From Bacteriovoracaceae bacterium (GTDB taxonomy: Bacteria > Bdellovibrionota > Bacteriovoracia > Bacteriovoracales > Bacteriovoracaceae), in assembly GCA_018649885.1 (NCBI GenBank), contig JABIHA010000127.1:1-64000 (forward strand): 64,000 nt of DNA, read 5' to 3'. The translations under genes were made by a program, and so were the position numbers. The notes under the pieces are model-generated. The model saw only the letters and a list, made by a program, of their open reading frames with translations. It made no database searches and was not told the DNA's origin. Positions 18,123-27,323 of the stretch are shown in pieces; positions within the stretch are counted from its first letter, which is position 1; every line of letters starts with the position of its first letter.

Positions 18123-19258
18123 TATTCACCTATTGCCTGGGATGAGTTCGGGTCAATTTTTACACCTTTTGAGTTGCCTCCCCATTTCACTGGACTAGAG
18201 CGATACCCTCTCTCCCACCAACAGGCTTGGGATCCGCGTATGCAAGCGGCTTTACTGCAAGTGACTGGAGAGTCAGTGTAGAACTCATCATTGATATCTA
18301 AGCGGTGGGCAAGACCCACGCAGACACCTTCACAAGTTGAAGGTTTATTTACTGGTACTAAAAACATTGGTTTTCCATCAGGAGTCCAGCTCTCAGATAC
18401 TTTGTCGGAGATGCCAACTTCAATAGGCCTATAAAAAGAATTGTCTGTGGCACATGCTTTTGCAATTTGAGAAGGGCTCATATCAGGTGTCTCACATACA
18501 GAAAATTTACAAACTGACCTTCTTTGAAACCTCTGTCCAAAATAGTTATTGCAATAAGTAATTCCACTACACAATTTGCCACATTTTTTCGCATCATCTC
18601 TAAAAATTCTTGGAGGGACTTTCCATTTATCACAAGTGCTCAGCTTTGTTTCGCCAAGAGCATCATAGAGAATGTTGAATTGTTCAGTTATGGCACTATT
18701 TTCAAGTTGAATAAATTCTAAAGGATTTTTTAAAATGCCAACGTCTAAGTATTTCTTTATTGTTGGGTCGTCTAATCCATGGCTTATGGCAAGCATGTAA
18801 AGGTCTTTATAGGCAAAGTATATATTTGCTTTATTTTTCTCTACATCATCTTCCAGGTCAGTAAAATCGCCAAATGATATTTCACTATAATTTCCATTTG
18901 AAAAAGAGCTTTCAAAGCTTTCTTTCCCAATAGGACTTTTTCCACCATTTTGATATATCTTAGAATAAACAAGGGAGTCCCAGTGGTCGAAAAAGTAGTT
19001 TGAACTACTTAGCTCTACATATTGTTGGTAATTGTCACGATCAGTTGTTTCAATTTTTGCTATGACCAATTCGTTTTCAACAATTTGTGTGAAATAGTCA
19101 CTGGCCTGTTCTGAACTAGTTGCTAATTCTTCTTTTATACTGACACTGCTAATTGAATAAATCGACCCCTTCGTCTGCGCATAAGACAAAGTCGTAAAAA
19201 ATAGTGAAATAAATAAAGTAGTTAGCATCCAACTTCTAAATAAAATTGTAACCCCCAC
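18122..19258 (-). CDS. Secreted cysteine-rich protein, unknown function
   Basis: 378 residues from a GTG start at 19258; an ATG at 19228 (MLTTLFISLFFTTLSYAQ) is an alternative that keeps the signal peptide but loses the only basic residue before it. The N-terminal half is acidic and tyrosine-rich. The C-terminal half has about 14 cysteines (KKCGKLCSGITYC, CKFSVCETP, CEGVCVG, CSKAACIRGSQACWW), suggesting a disulphide-stabilised extracellular domain. It is followed by the coupled poly-lysine protein gene. Confidence 0.7.
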   Translation of the reverse strand: MGVTILFRSWMLTTLFISLFFTTLSYAQTKGSIYSISSVSIKEELATSSEQASDYFTQIVENELVIAKIETTDRDNYQQYVELSSSNYFFDHWDSLVYSKIYQNGGKSPIGKESFESSFSNGNYSEISFGDFTDLEDDVEKNKANIYFAYKDLYMLAISHGLDDPTIKKYLDVGILKNPLEFIQLENSAITEQFNILYDALGETKLSTCDKWKVPPRIFRDDAKKCGKLCSGITYCNNYFGQRFQRRSVCKFSVCETPDMSPSQIAKACATDNSFYRPIEVGISDKVSESWTPDGKPMFLVPVNKPSTCEGVCVGLAHRLDINDEFYTDSPVTCSKAACIRGSQACWWERGYRSSPVKWGGNSKGVKIDPNSSQAIGE

Positions 19259-19324
19259 GGTATTCTCGCTAATTACCTATTCGGAATGTGAGGGTTATTC
19301 TTTAGATTCAAGTACTTCTGTCAA

Positions 19325-20638
19325 TCATCTGACTTTTTTTCTCAGCGTCCTTTTCTTATTGTATGAGCTTTTCTTAGCTTTTTTCCTAGAGCACTGAGCT
19401 TTTCTACTCAAAAAAGTGATTTTTGCTGAGATCCTATTATTAGACTCATTTACTTCGGTAAATTTGCCGTCGCTATCCACTAAAATTTGAAAATTTCCTG
19501 TGATTTTTCGTGCACCATTTAGATTAATATCTTTTTCTGCGATAACCACTTTTGACGACCAATTTGCGGTACTAAATGGGGGATAGTTTCTTCTGAATTT
19601 ATCGATGACCAGAATGCCAGTCTCGGTTTTAATTTTCATCACAACTTTTAAACCCGGAGCATCCTTGAAGCTTTTATTAAACCAATTTGCATAGAACTTC
19701 GGAGCAACATTTTTGTGGCATTGTAGAAATTGTGCTGATGCTCTATCAAAGTAAAGCTCTTTTGGAGAGATATCTTTAAGCGGTTTAGTAACAAGTTTTT
19801 TCGTTTCTACACCATTTTTCTTTTTGATACCAAAATATCTAACCGCAGGTGAAGCCTCAAAATCCCAGAATTTTTTCTTTTTCACTCCGTACATTTTATA
19901 CAAAAAGGCGGCGTCAGTTGCCGAAAGAGAAGCAATCTTTCCCTGCATAATAGAAATAAGTGATTTGTCTTCTTTTTTCCAAGAAGGGGTGTGATTCATT
20001 CCGAAGCCGTGACCTATCTCGTGAAGTAGAAGGGCAACCTTTGGAAAGTCTTTACTATTTAAGTTAGTGTCATGTTTTCTGCAATGGGTGTTGAGTGCCA
20101 CTGAGAAAAACCTTGCTTTGGATTTAAAACATGTAACTTCCCAAGGCTTACACATGCCGTAGCCACCATGATCTTTATATTTACAAGAATTTGCAGACCA
20201 GCCATTAATTTTTTTCTCTTTATTATCGCTACATGAAGTTCCTCCGTCCCTGTGACATGGAAAAACTCCAGGGTCATTATTATCAATATAATCTAAGATA
20301 ACGTAGTCTCTGTCCCCTGGGCTTCTGTCATAGACTTCTTTTTTGCTTCTATGAGGAGCTTCCTCAACCGTTATATGAATTGGTGAAAAAGGTAGTGAGT
20401 TATACAGCTTTACAGTTTTATCCACCTCGGCCCTGGCAGCAGTTCCTGCAGGAAAATGGGTTTCTGAAACCTGAAGTGTAAATTTAGGATTCTTTAATTT
20501 ACGACTAAGAATTCGACTAAAGCTCTTTGGCGGATCCAAAATAGTAAGGCTCTTTCCCTCAAGTGTTAGTGAACTCGATACTTGTGGCCATATCGCCAAA
20601 ATGGCAATAATCAGGCACGTTGAATTTAGGTATTTCAT
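19325..20638 (-). CDS. Secreted metzincin-type (matrixin-like) metalloprotease
   Basis: 437 residues from ATG 20638, which has GAGAGGAT just upstream; the open frame runs further to 20674. Signal peptide MKYLNSTCLIIAILAIWPQVSS. The zinc motif HEIGHGFGMNH (about 206-216) has the full HExxHxxGxxH metzincin pattern. A CARDB-like region near the C-terminus (VDSDGKFTEVNESNN) and a very basic tail follow. Probably a secreted endopeptidase; a role in prey degradation is inference from the presumed host. Confidence 0.85.
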   Translation of the reverse strand: MKYLNSTCLIIAILAIWPQVSSSLTLEGKSLTILDPPKSFSRILSRKLKNPKFTLQVSETHFPAGTAARAEVDKTVKLYNSLPFSPIHITVEEAPHRSKKEVYDRSPGDRDYVILDYIDNNDPGVFPCHRDGGTSCSDNKEKKINGWSANSCKYKDHGGYGMCKPWEVTCFKSKARFFSVALNTHCRKHDTNLNSKDFPKVALLLHEIGHGFGMNHTPSWKKEDKSLISIMQGKIASLSATDAAFLYKMYGVKKKKFWDFEASPAVRYFGIKKKNGVETKKLVTKPLKDISPKELYFDRASAQFLQCHKNVAPKFYANWFNKSFKDAPGLKVVMKIKTETGILVIDKFRRNYPPFSTANWSSKVVIAEKDINLNGARKITGNFQILVDSDGKFTEVNESNNRISAKITFLSRKAQCSRKKAKKSSYNKKRTLRKKVR

Positions 20639-20783
20639 AGTTTTTATCCTCTCCCGAGGAAAAATATATTGCATGTTGTCATGCTCTGGCCAGGGGTTTT
20701 AAAATTATTACAAACCCATAACTTCTTTAAATGATATAATGAAAGGAAATGTTTGATACGTAGCGTTGCTTCTGGGAGGTTTC

Positions 20784-21233
20784 ATGAGTGAGGATAGTAG
20801 TGGGCCTAAGAGGCTTTGGAAAAGAAAGGTTCTTCTTATCAATCCAAGATTTCAGCTCATTTTTTTATTGTATATACTCGTGTGTGCTGTCCTCATCATA
20901 GGGATTTTTTCAATTGGAAACTTACTTTTTTTTAAAGGATTTATGGATACGGGAATGTCCCTAGGCCTTGCAAAAGAGCCATCATTTTTTGAATTTGTAA
21001 GTGCCCAGAGGCAATCAATGAATACATTTTTATTATCACTCTCTCTTATGGTAACTGCCGTAATGGGTATAATAGGACTTTATATTTCACACAGGGTTGC
21101 AGGACCGCTTTATAGACTCAAAATCCATATGGACCAAATATCAGAAGGTGGAGAAAGAACAGGCGTGAAGTTTAGGAAGGGCGATTTTTTTACAGAACTC
21201 GCCAGTTCATTTAATAAAATGATTGAAAAATAA
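20784..21233 (+). CDS. Two-pass membrane protein with HAMP-like segment
   Basis: 149 residues from ATG 20784, 4 bases after GGGAGG; an upstream in-frame start at 20766 is less likely. Two membrane helices (about 25-45 and 80-102) are followed by SHRVAGPLYRLKIHMDQI, a HAMP-like stretch, and a short helical end. There is no kinase, cyclase or methyl-accepting output domain, so it would act by protein interaction or as a truncated sensor. Confidence 0.72.
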   Translation: MSEDSSGPKRLWKRKVLLINPRFQLIFLLYILVCAVLIIGIFSIGNLLFFKGFMDTGMSLGLAKEPSFFEFVSAQRQSMNTFLLSLSLMVTAVMGIIGLYISHRVAGPLYRLKIHMDQISEGGERTGVKFRKGDFFTELASSFNKMIEK

Positions 21234-21252
21234 AAAGGGGCTTTTAAGCCCC
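21232..21252 (-). terminator. Terminator overlapping the CBS gene stop
   Basis: On the minus strand GGGGGCTT-AA-AAGCCCC is followed by TTTTTATTTTT. The stem includes the TAA stop of the CBS gene and may also stop the convergent HAMP gene. Confidence 0.75.
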
Positions 21253-21774
21253 CTCTCTTATGGATTTTCCCCTGAACGGGTGTGAAACTACATTTATAAT
21301 TTCCGGCGGAAAGTGCTCAATTACAAAAGACACAATATCTTTAATAGAAACTAGTGAGATAGGCTCGCCACTTTCATTAACTATAGGAATATGTCTAAAT
21401 CCACCTACATGCATATTGTGAAGTACATGCGCGATCATATCCGTTGCTTGAAGTGATACTGGGTCAGCTGTCATAATTTGTGATACAGGAGTCTTGCTCC
21501 AATTATCAATTTTAAGACAAGCTTTCATAAGAATATCTCTTTCAGTCACGATACCTGATAGCTTTCCATTTTTAATTATAATCAGGGATCCAAAGTGGTT
21601 TTCCTGCATTATTTTAATGGCCGCTTCAATAGTTGTGCTCTCTTCTACGGCCTTTACCGCAGGCATTCTAAGTTCTGATATGGGCTCTTTAAATGTTTGC
21701 ATATTGAGTGTTTGAGAATCTTCTTCTTCTCTTTCTTCCATAATTTTTAATTCATCATCGATCAAATCATCCAT
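21244..21774 (-). CDS. CBS-domain pair protein
   Basis: 176 residues. An acidic N-terminal 25 residues precede two CBS modules: MPAVKAVEESTTIEAAIKIMQEN with LSGIVTERDILMK, then IMTADPVSLQATDMIAHVLHNM with PISLVSIKDIVSFV. CBS pairs bind adenine nucleotides and regulate partners. It is followed upstream on the same strand by a receiver-only response regulator, 37 bases apart, so both probably belong to one signalling unit. Confidence 0.9.
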   Translation of the reverse strand: MDDLIDDELKIMEEREEEDSQTLNMQTFKEPISELRMPAVKAVEESTTIEAAIKIMQENHFGSLIIIKNGKLSGIVTERDILMKACLKIDNWSKTPVSQIMTADPVSLQATDMIAHVLHNMHVGGFRHIPIVNESGEPISLVSIKDIVSFVIEHFPPEIINVVSHPFRGKSIREGA

Positions 21775-21811
21775 GGCAGTGCTCCTTTAAAATATCAATG
21801 AATTATAGCAT

Positions 21812-22204
21812 CTATGCTGCTTGCTTTCTATACTCCATTCCCTCAAATATAGCATCTTCAAGTACATAGACAAGATCTTCACCAGCAAAGGGCTTTTCGA
21901 TAATATCAAATGCCCCAATTAATTTGGCTTTTTTGAGAGTGAATTCGTCCATAAAACCCGAGATAAACACTATGGGAATAGCGCCAAACTCTTGTTTTAC
22001 TTTTTTTGCAAATTCAAGGCCACATTCTCCGCCCACATGGATATCAACCACTACACAGTCAAATTGATATTTTTCGAAGAGCTTTAATGCCTTTTTGATA
22101 CTAGATGACAAAATGATATCAGCTTCAAGACCCGAGCACTGGGAATGTATAGCATTTAAAACATCTTGATCGTCATCGATAATTAGCAGGTTTCCAACTT
22201 CCAT
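21812..22204 (-). CDS. Single-domain response regulator (receiver only)
   Basis: 130 residues. Acidic pocket IIDDDQD, phospho-acceptor in VVVDIHVGG (about Asp54), switch serine in VFISGF and lysine in IIEKPF are all present, so it should be phosphorylated. There is no output domain. Its kinase is not adjacent; the CBS gene follows in the same direction. Confidence 0.9.
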   Translation of the reverse strand: MEVGNLLIIDDDQDVLNAIHSQCSGLEADIILSSSIKKALKLFEKYQFDCVVVDIHVGGECGLEFAKKVKQEFGAIPIVFISGFMDEFTLKKAKLIGAFDIIEKPFAGEDLVYVLEDAIFEGMEYRKQAA

Positions 22205-22349
22205 TTCATTTGCCCCCGGCGTTTAATTATAGGAGTAAATGTTAACATTCAAAATTTTTAGTACTAACAATCAATGAGATAGAGGGTTAATTAAATACTT
22301 AGCTGCTGTTAAGTGCCAACTAGACTTGGTAGTGAAATTTCCTTCATCA

Positions 22350-22436
22350 CGTCCCTCATGAATAGTGCCGGTGGCACTATTCAACTTGGAAGCATGCTAT
22401 TAATCAATAAATTTTATTGTGGAGAGTTGAGGGACG
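22350..22436. repeat. Nested inverted repeats beside tRNA-Arg
   Basis: CGTCCCTCA (22350-22358) and TGAGGGACG (22428-22436) form an outer 9-base pair. Inside, AATAGTGCC (22361-22369) and GGCACTATT (22373-22381) form a perfect 9-base hairpin with a 3-base loop. It lies between the receiver gene and the tRNA 3' end, with no T run on either side. Its role is unknown. Confidence 0.6.
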
Positions 22437-22472
22437 CTTACTTTCAAATAGGCAGGAAAATGGATAAGAAAG

Positions 22473-22548
22473 TGGCGGTCCCACAGGGATTCGAACCCCG
22501 GGTTGATCTTTAGGAAAGATCCGTTTTATCCGATTAAACTACAGGACC
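22473..22548 (-). tRNA. tRNA-Arg (anticodon CCT)
   Basis: 76 bases including an encoded CCA. Acceptor GGTCCTG/TGGGACC, D arm GTTT/AAAC, anticodon stem GATCT/AGATC with loop TTCCTAA (anticodon CCT, reads AGG), and T arm CGGGG-TTCGAAT-CCCTG all fold. Confidence 0.95.
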
Positions 22549-22655
22549 GTTTAAAAATAAAAAAACATGCGCTACATAATAAATCATTATACTAATGGGT
22601 TTGCACGCAAAGCCGCGCCTTTGGCTTGCTTCTCTCAAGGGGTTCCCCCATCATT

Positions 22656-22678
22656 AAAACTGCCCACAGGGCACTTTT
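22656..22678 (-). terminator. Terminator of the narK-type gene
   Basis: On the minus strand AAAAGTGCCC-TGT-GGGCAGTTTT forms a 9-10 base stem ending in T residues, about 20 bases past the gene's stop. A further CCCTGAGG/CCTCAGGG hairpin (22700-22723) covers the stop region itself. Confidence 0.65.
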
Positions 22679-22695
22679 AACGCTGGTGGTAACTC

Positions 22696-24174
22696 TCAAC
22701 CCTGAGGTTCAAAACCCTCAGGGATATTAGATATTTTTGTAACTACACGATGCATCCAAAGAAGACATATTGTAGATATGGCCAGCATGAACATCCAGCA
22801 GCTGGTCCAAAGCCCTGTCCACTCTAGTAGATAGCCAAAAATAATTGGGCAGAAAAATCCACCGAGGCCACCCAAGACTCCAACCATTCCACCTACAACT
22901 CCCACTTCATTGGGAAAGTAATCGGGGATATGTTTATAAACAGCTGCCTTACCGATACCCCATACACTTCCTAGGATGATTACTAAGATGGCAAAAACCC
23001 AAATATTGGCCTGAAAATAAATTCGCGTTACACCTTTGGCAAGAAGCTGCTTTTTCTCTACCTTTTCTCCAACTTTGACCATTGGCTCATGCCACATATC
23101 TTTTGAAGGAAAAATAAGAGTCTCATCACTGGGAGTTTCCAAGTTTTCACGTTTTAGCATTACCGGATAGCTAATTTCTCCCACCTTGATTTCTGTTTGA
23201 TTAATCTCTGAGACGACTCCACTATTTCTGGCCATTATACCTTTACCAGGTGAATAAATTTCCATCTTGGGAATGATTAAGAGAAAGCTAATTGCAACAG
23301 ATAGACCAAGCACCATGTACATAACTTTCCTAGGGCCCATAGTGTCTGACATCCATCCACCCAAGGCCCGAATAACCCCTGATGGAAAACTAAATAAAGC
23401 TGCTAAAATACCGGCCGTTACAAGTGGTAGAAAATAGACATTTACAAAATAGGGTACTAGCCACTGTGAGAAGGCGACAAAACATCCAAAAACTAAAAAG
23501 TAGTAGAGTCCAAATCGCCAAACTCGCATCTGCTTGAGAGGTGCCATCATAGAGATGAAATTTTTCTGTCTGATTTCAGGTCTTTTATTTTCTGAGAAAA
23601 CCACGAAGATGACTGCCATTATCACCAGACCAATGGCATAGTAAACTGGCAGAGATCTCCATCCTTCAATATTGCTGCCTTTATCTGTAAGGGCATTGAG
23701 GATGGACGGAGCGCATAGAGTTGTAAAAGCCGCACCTGCATTCCCAGCTCCAAAGATACCAAGAGCAGTTCCCTGGTTTTTCTTTGGATACCACAGGGCC
23801 GTAAAGGCAATCCCAATAGAAAAACTAGTACCACATAACCCAAAGCCAAAACTGCAAATTGCAAAACTCCAAAAACTGTCTGCGTATGAGAGTAAAAACA
23901 TGGGAATAGCACTTAAGAGAAGAAGTCCTGTAAAAATAGGCTTTCCACCAAAACGATCAGTTAGGACACCTGCTGGCAGTCTAAAAAGTGATCCGGTTAA
24001 AACGGGAATGCCGATCAACCATCCAATTTGAATGGGGCCCCAATCGTAGACCTGATTTGCCGAAAGAAAAGTAATTAGAACCCCATTTAACATCCAAGCC
24101 GCAAAACAGAATGTAAATGCTAAAGTGTTCAAAAAAAGTGCTTTATGGGATTTTCCCGTAGCCTTGATTTCCAT
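22696..24174 (-). CDS. NarK-type nitrate/nitrite transporter with extra soluble insert
   Basis: 492 residues, major facilitator superfamily, nitrate-nitrite porter family. The family signatures are GIFGAGNAGAA in helix 5 (about 140-149) and GGMVGVLGGLGGF in the second half, plus arginine in SLFRLPAG. Compared with the usual protein, about 85 hydrophilic residues (about 302-385) interrupt the second half; this insert has a short glycine-containing fold with P-x-x-x-M-W-x-E-P-x-V-K-V-G, reminiscent of lipoyl or barrel-type modules. No nitrate reductase is in the window, so direction of transport is open. Confidence 0.85.
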   Translation of the reverse strand: MEIKATGKSHKALFLNTLAFTFCFAAWMLNGVLITFLSANQVYDWGPIQIGWLIGIPVLTGSLFRLPAGVLTDRFGGKPIFTGLLLLSAIPMFLLSYADSFWSFAICSFGFGLCGTSFSIGIAFTALWYPKKNQGTALGIFGAGNAGAAFTTLCAPSILNALTDKGSNIEGWRSLPVYYAIGLVIMAVIFVVFSENKRPEIRQKNFISMMAPLKQMRVWRFGLYYFLVFGCFVAFSQWLVPYFVNVYFLPLVTAGILAALFSFPSGVIRALGGWMSDTMGPRKVMYMVLGLSVAISFLLIIPKMEIYSPGKGIMARNSGVVSEINQTEIKVGEISYPVMLKRENLETPSDETLIFPSKDMWHEPMVKVGEKVEKKQLLAKGVTRIYFQANIWVFAILVIILGSVWGIGKAAVYKHIPDYFPNEVGVVGGMVGVLGGLGGFFCPIIFGYLLEWTGLWTSCWMFMLAISTICLLWMHRVVTKISNIPEGFEPQG

Positions 24175-24271
24175 TAAAACCCCAAAATAATCTAAATTTT
24201 TTTATAGATTAATATTATTGCTAATCGAGAGATTTTGCGATGATTAATTTAAAAAATAATTAGGTTGGTTG

Positions 24272-25330
24272 CTACTTAGAAATAGATCCAGCAGGTAACC
24301 GGTTTCCAAGTCTTTTTTTGCCGCGTTTTAAAGGGCGTTTTATGCCACTATTTTGGAATGAACCAAAGGAAGGTTGTCCACCGCTTTTAGTGCCGGCTTG
24401 GGTAATAGTTTGAGGTACGTAATCAGCACCAGAGAGATCGGCGCAGTTTCCATTTTTTTTGCAAGTGAGAACAAAGAAGTTTAAGCACTTGATTTTTTCG
24501 CTCTTATCTGCAATCTCTTCACCTTTGTACATACAAGTTCCCCCTGATGAAGAACTTCCAGCAAAGTTGGATCCATCTGATGAATCCACATTGTAGTCGA
24601 GCGCTAGCGTATCACTGATATTGGCCTTACACTTGGCCTCATCAAGTCTTCCAATAATTTTCCCATTCACTTCTTCTAGCCAGAAATCGCCATTTTTTCC
24701 ATGTTTCAGAGGGAGCAGATCCGCATATACCTCTTTACTTAGATTCATAAAATTTGCTCTGACAACTACATCATTTGCTTGGCCTGGGTTGACACACATG
24801 ATCTTAAGTTGTGGAGTCTCTTGTGTTCCCTCTATTGCTGATGCTGAGTAACCAAGAGGGCAGCCGCAACTATCGTTAAAAGTATTTCTGAACTTTAGAT
24901 ATTCGGCGTAACAACCACACCAGTCAGCTGGACCGAAAAGTCCTACTAAACTCATGCCTCCATCGGAGCCATTTTTTTCTTGGTGACACTGAATTGTATT
25001 GCCAGCGCTAGATTTTGCTATGTAAGTATATTGTCCTGGAGGGCACCCACAGAAATTTTTTGCTAGATATTTTTTGTCACTACTACTACCAGCTAGTTTA
25101 GCGCCAACTCCAAAGAGCATTTGGTCATAGAAAGCACACTGTGAAATTCCCTTTGCCTTGGCATCTCCACTAATTGAAGAAGATAGGCTCCCAGAGCCAC
25201 TTGCAAGAGAATTTGCATTGAATTCTGAACCAACTTGCATTGAAGATTCGAGCGCAAAATTACCTTGTGAATAGAGGATAGCAATTGCTATGGTCAATAT
25301 GTATTTGAACTTAGTTTTTCCCGTTTTCAT
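24272..25330 (-). CDS. Secreted cysteine-rich protein, unknown function
   Basis: 352 residues from ATG 25330, which has AGGAG 9 bases upstream; the longer frame to 25363 is less likely. Signal peptide MKTGKTKFKYILTIAIAILYSQGNFA. A serine/glycine-rich N-terminal part is followed by repeated cysteine motifs FCGCPPGQYTYIA, WCGCYAEYLK and SCGCPLGYSA, resembling small disulphide modules, and a basic C-terminus (KRGKKRLGNR). Divergent from the pilin-like gene. Confidence 0.7.
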   Translation of the reverse strand: MKTGKTKFKYILTIAIAILYSQGNFALESSMQVGSEFNANSLASGSGSLSSSISGDAKAKGISQCAFYDQMLFGVGAKLAGSSSDKKYLAKNFCGCPPGQYTYIAKSSAGNTIQCHQEKNGSDGGMSLVGLFGPADWCGCYAEYLKFRNTFNDSCGCPLGYSASAIEGTQETPQLKIMCVNPGQANDVVVRANFMNLSKEVYADLLPLKHGKNGDFWLEEVNGKIIGRLDEAKCKANISDTLALDYNVDSSDGSNFAGSSSSGGTCMYKGEEIADKSEKIKCLNFFVLTCKKNGNCADLSGADYVPQTITQAGTKSGGQPSFGSFQNSGIKRPLKRGKKRLGNRLPAGSISK

Positions 25331-25524
25331 AACTATACTCCTGCCCAATATTTTAAAGCACATCTAGTAGGCCTATCGGCAAAAATTAGAATTTGAGTAA
25401 TTTAGATTGGTTAACTTTGTAAGTTTATAGGAAATAGCTACACAATTTGCCAAGTAATTGTGGAAGAGGGTCTTATCTAATAAAATTAAAGTAGATTCAC
25501 TTGAAAACTAAATAGGATTTATTG

Positions 25525-26238
25525 ATGGAGCTATTACCAAAACCTTTAAGAAATGATGAGGGATTTTCACTTATTCAAGTGATGATTGCAGCAGCTTTAA
25601 TGGGGGCTTTGGCACTTTATATGGCACGTATGCAAGAGAACAATATGAAAAATACCAAAGCCGCCCAAGTTCTCTCTGAAATCAATGCATTTCACAATAA
25701 AGTAAATTCTATTTTATCAAATAATGATTCGTGTAATGCAAACTTTAGAGGAGCACAAATTAGTGATGGCGATGAAGTTAGTGGCCTCAGCTTAATTGAT
25801 GGAGGAGCTCAGGCGGTAGCTGTGGGAACGCCTGTAAATAATTTGGTTGTTATAGATAGTATGGAGATTGACTCTGTACCAGATTCTTTTGATAGTGCTA
25901 CAGGCAGGCATCAACTCCGGCTTTCAATTAAGTACGATAAAGAAACTGGGAGCGGGACAAAGAGAACAACTGTTGGTTACCGTTATGTTGAGAAAACCTA
26001 TGACTTCTTTGTGATAAAGTGTGACTACGATACAAAAGAAGCAACGACTGCTGACTTCATGGGGATTAGTTTAAGTGATGCTTATTCAATTTGTCTTTCT
26101 AACTGTCAAAGTTGGACAGGGCAATCAGATTGCAATTGTAGAAAGGATAAGTTTTTTCACTTAGTTCCAGATGGGTGGGGGATGGTGTTAACTTATGACT
26201 GCGCTAGATCTCAAAAAATATATGAATGTGATAATTAA
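25525..26238 (+). CDS. Type IV pilin-like (pseudopilin) protein
   Basis: 237 residues from ATG 25525. The leader NDEG followed by FSLIQVMIAAALMGALALYMAR is a class III signal: cleavage by prepilin peptidase after glycine, then a hydrophobic assembly helix. The residue at mature position 5 is Gln where most major pilins have Glu. The C-terminal region has seven cysteines (CLSNCQSW, DCNCRKD, YDCARS, YECDN). No other pilus gene lies nearby, so it may be an orphan minor pilin or an anchored surface protein. Confidence 0.75.
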   Translation: MELLPKPLRNDEGFSLIQVMIAAALMGALALYMARMQENNMKNTKAAQVLSEINAFHNKVNSILSNNDSCNANFRGAQISDGDEVSGLSLIDGGAQAVAVGTPVNNLVVIDSMEIDSVPDSFDSATGRHQLRLSIKYDKETGSGTKRTTVGYRYVEKTYDFFVIKCDYDTKEATTADFMGISLSDAYSICLSNCQSWTGQSDCNCRKDKFFHLVPDGWGMVLTYDCARSQKIYECDN

Positions 26239-26244
26239 AAGTGC

Positions 26245-26271
26245 CGTGAACAAAATATCTTTTTGCTCACG
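26245..26271. terminator. Hairpin between two convergent genes
   Basis: CGTGAACAAAA (26245-26255) and TTTTGCTCACG (26261-26271) pair over 10 of 11 positions with a 5-base loop, just after the pilin-like gene stop. T-rich sequence follows on both strands, so it may terminate both genes. Confidence 0.5.
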
Positions 26272-26289
26272 ACATACCTTAGTTTTTTC

Positions 26290-27153
26290 TTAGGTACGTG
26301 AGAACCAGCAAAGAGGTCTTGTGCCTTCTTTGTAGCCATCATCTCTTGTGCATACACCATCACTTGATTTTTTATTACTTACATCCTCATCCTTATCTTT
26401 AGTACACAGGCTACCTGCAAAATAAGTGTCGAGTCTGCACTGAGCAGGTGGATGCTTGTCATTCATCGCTTTTGTAATACTTCTATCTGGCGTTGTGAAA
26501 TCAATGGCCTTTGAGCCTTTTTTAAGAGAATTAAGTAGTTTTGCTAGAGATAATCCCGCCATGGAAGTTCTCTTACAAAGTGCATTTTCTTCAGCAGTTT
26601 TGTAAACGGCGTTGCATTCTGCTTCAACTACTTTATCAACAGTTAGTTTGCTGACAAATCCTATATTGTCTCTTCCCTCAAGGTATTTTCTCATGCATTT
26701 AAGGTTACCCCAGTAATCAGCTTGTCCCTCATTAGACGCCCAACCTCTATTACCAATTTTTGGGTAGCCAGCCATGTGGTGTCCCATTTCATGGCAAACA
26801 ACTAGGGCGAATCCGTCTGGAGTAACAAGTGGATGTCTGGCCAAACCGCCATACATATTAACCATCCAAAAGCTGAGAAACTGCATAGCCGAAGCATTAA
26901 CAGTTCCACTCTTCCATTTATTATTCATATAAAGTTTTCCACCCAACTTTTTAATGATGGGTCTGTAAATTGCAGCTATATCACCAATAATTGTATTGAA
27001 CTCTTTTTGGGTCATATTGGGTTTGATTCCCTCTTGAACTGGGATATTTAAATCATTTTCTGGCATAAATCCTGTTTGACCAAACTGATCACATGCCACA
27101 CTAGAAAAGCTCACCAATAATTGAATTGCAATGAGTACACCGAAGACTTTCAC
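26290..27153 (-). CDS. Secreted gluzincin-like metalloprotease
   Basis: 287 residues with signal peptide MKVFGVLIAIQLLVSFSSVA. VVCHEMGHHMAGYPK (His121, Glu122, His125) is a zinc HExxH motif and NEGQADYWGNLKC 20 residues later supplies a glutamate third ligand. About eight cysteines are spread through the C-terminal half. Paralogous in style to the HEMGHHHD protein at 11733. Expected to act outside the cytoplasm; substrate unknown. Confidence 0.82.
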   Translation of the reverse strand: MKVFGVLIAIQLLVSFSSVACDQFGQTGFMPENDLNIPVQEGIKPNMTQKEFNTIIGDIAAIYRPIIKKLGGKLYMNNKWKSGTVNASAMQFLSFWMVNMYGGLARHPLVTPDGFALVVCHEMGHHMAGYPKIGNRGWASNEGQADYWGNLKCMRKYLEGRDNIGFVSKLTVDKVVEAECNAVYKTAEENALCKRTSMAGLSLAKLLNSLKKGSKAIDFTTPDRSITKAMNDKHPPAQCRLDTYFAGSLCTKDKDEDVSNKKSSDGVCTRDDGYKEGTRPLCWFSRT

Positions 27154-27323
27154 CTTTTACCTCCTTGTAAAAATAAGTATCAAAGCATTATCAGAGAAAG
27201 ATAGCGTATAGGAAAGTCCTGTAAGATAGTTTTAGTCGATAACATTGATCAACTTCAAATTAATGTAACATTTTGATCGGTGATGACACTAACAAGACAG
27301 TTACAACTTATGGGAGAAAATTT

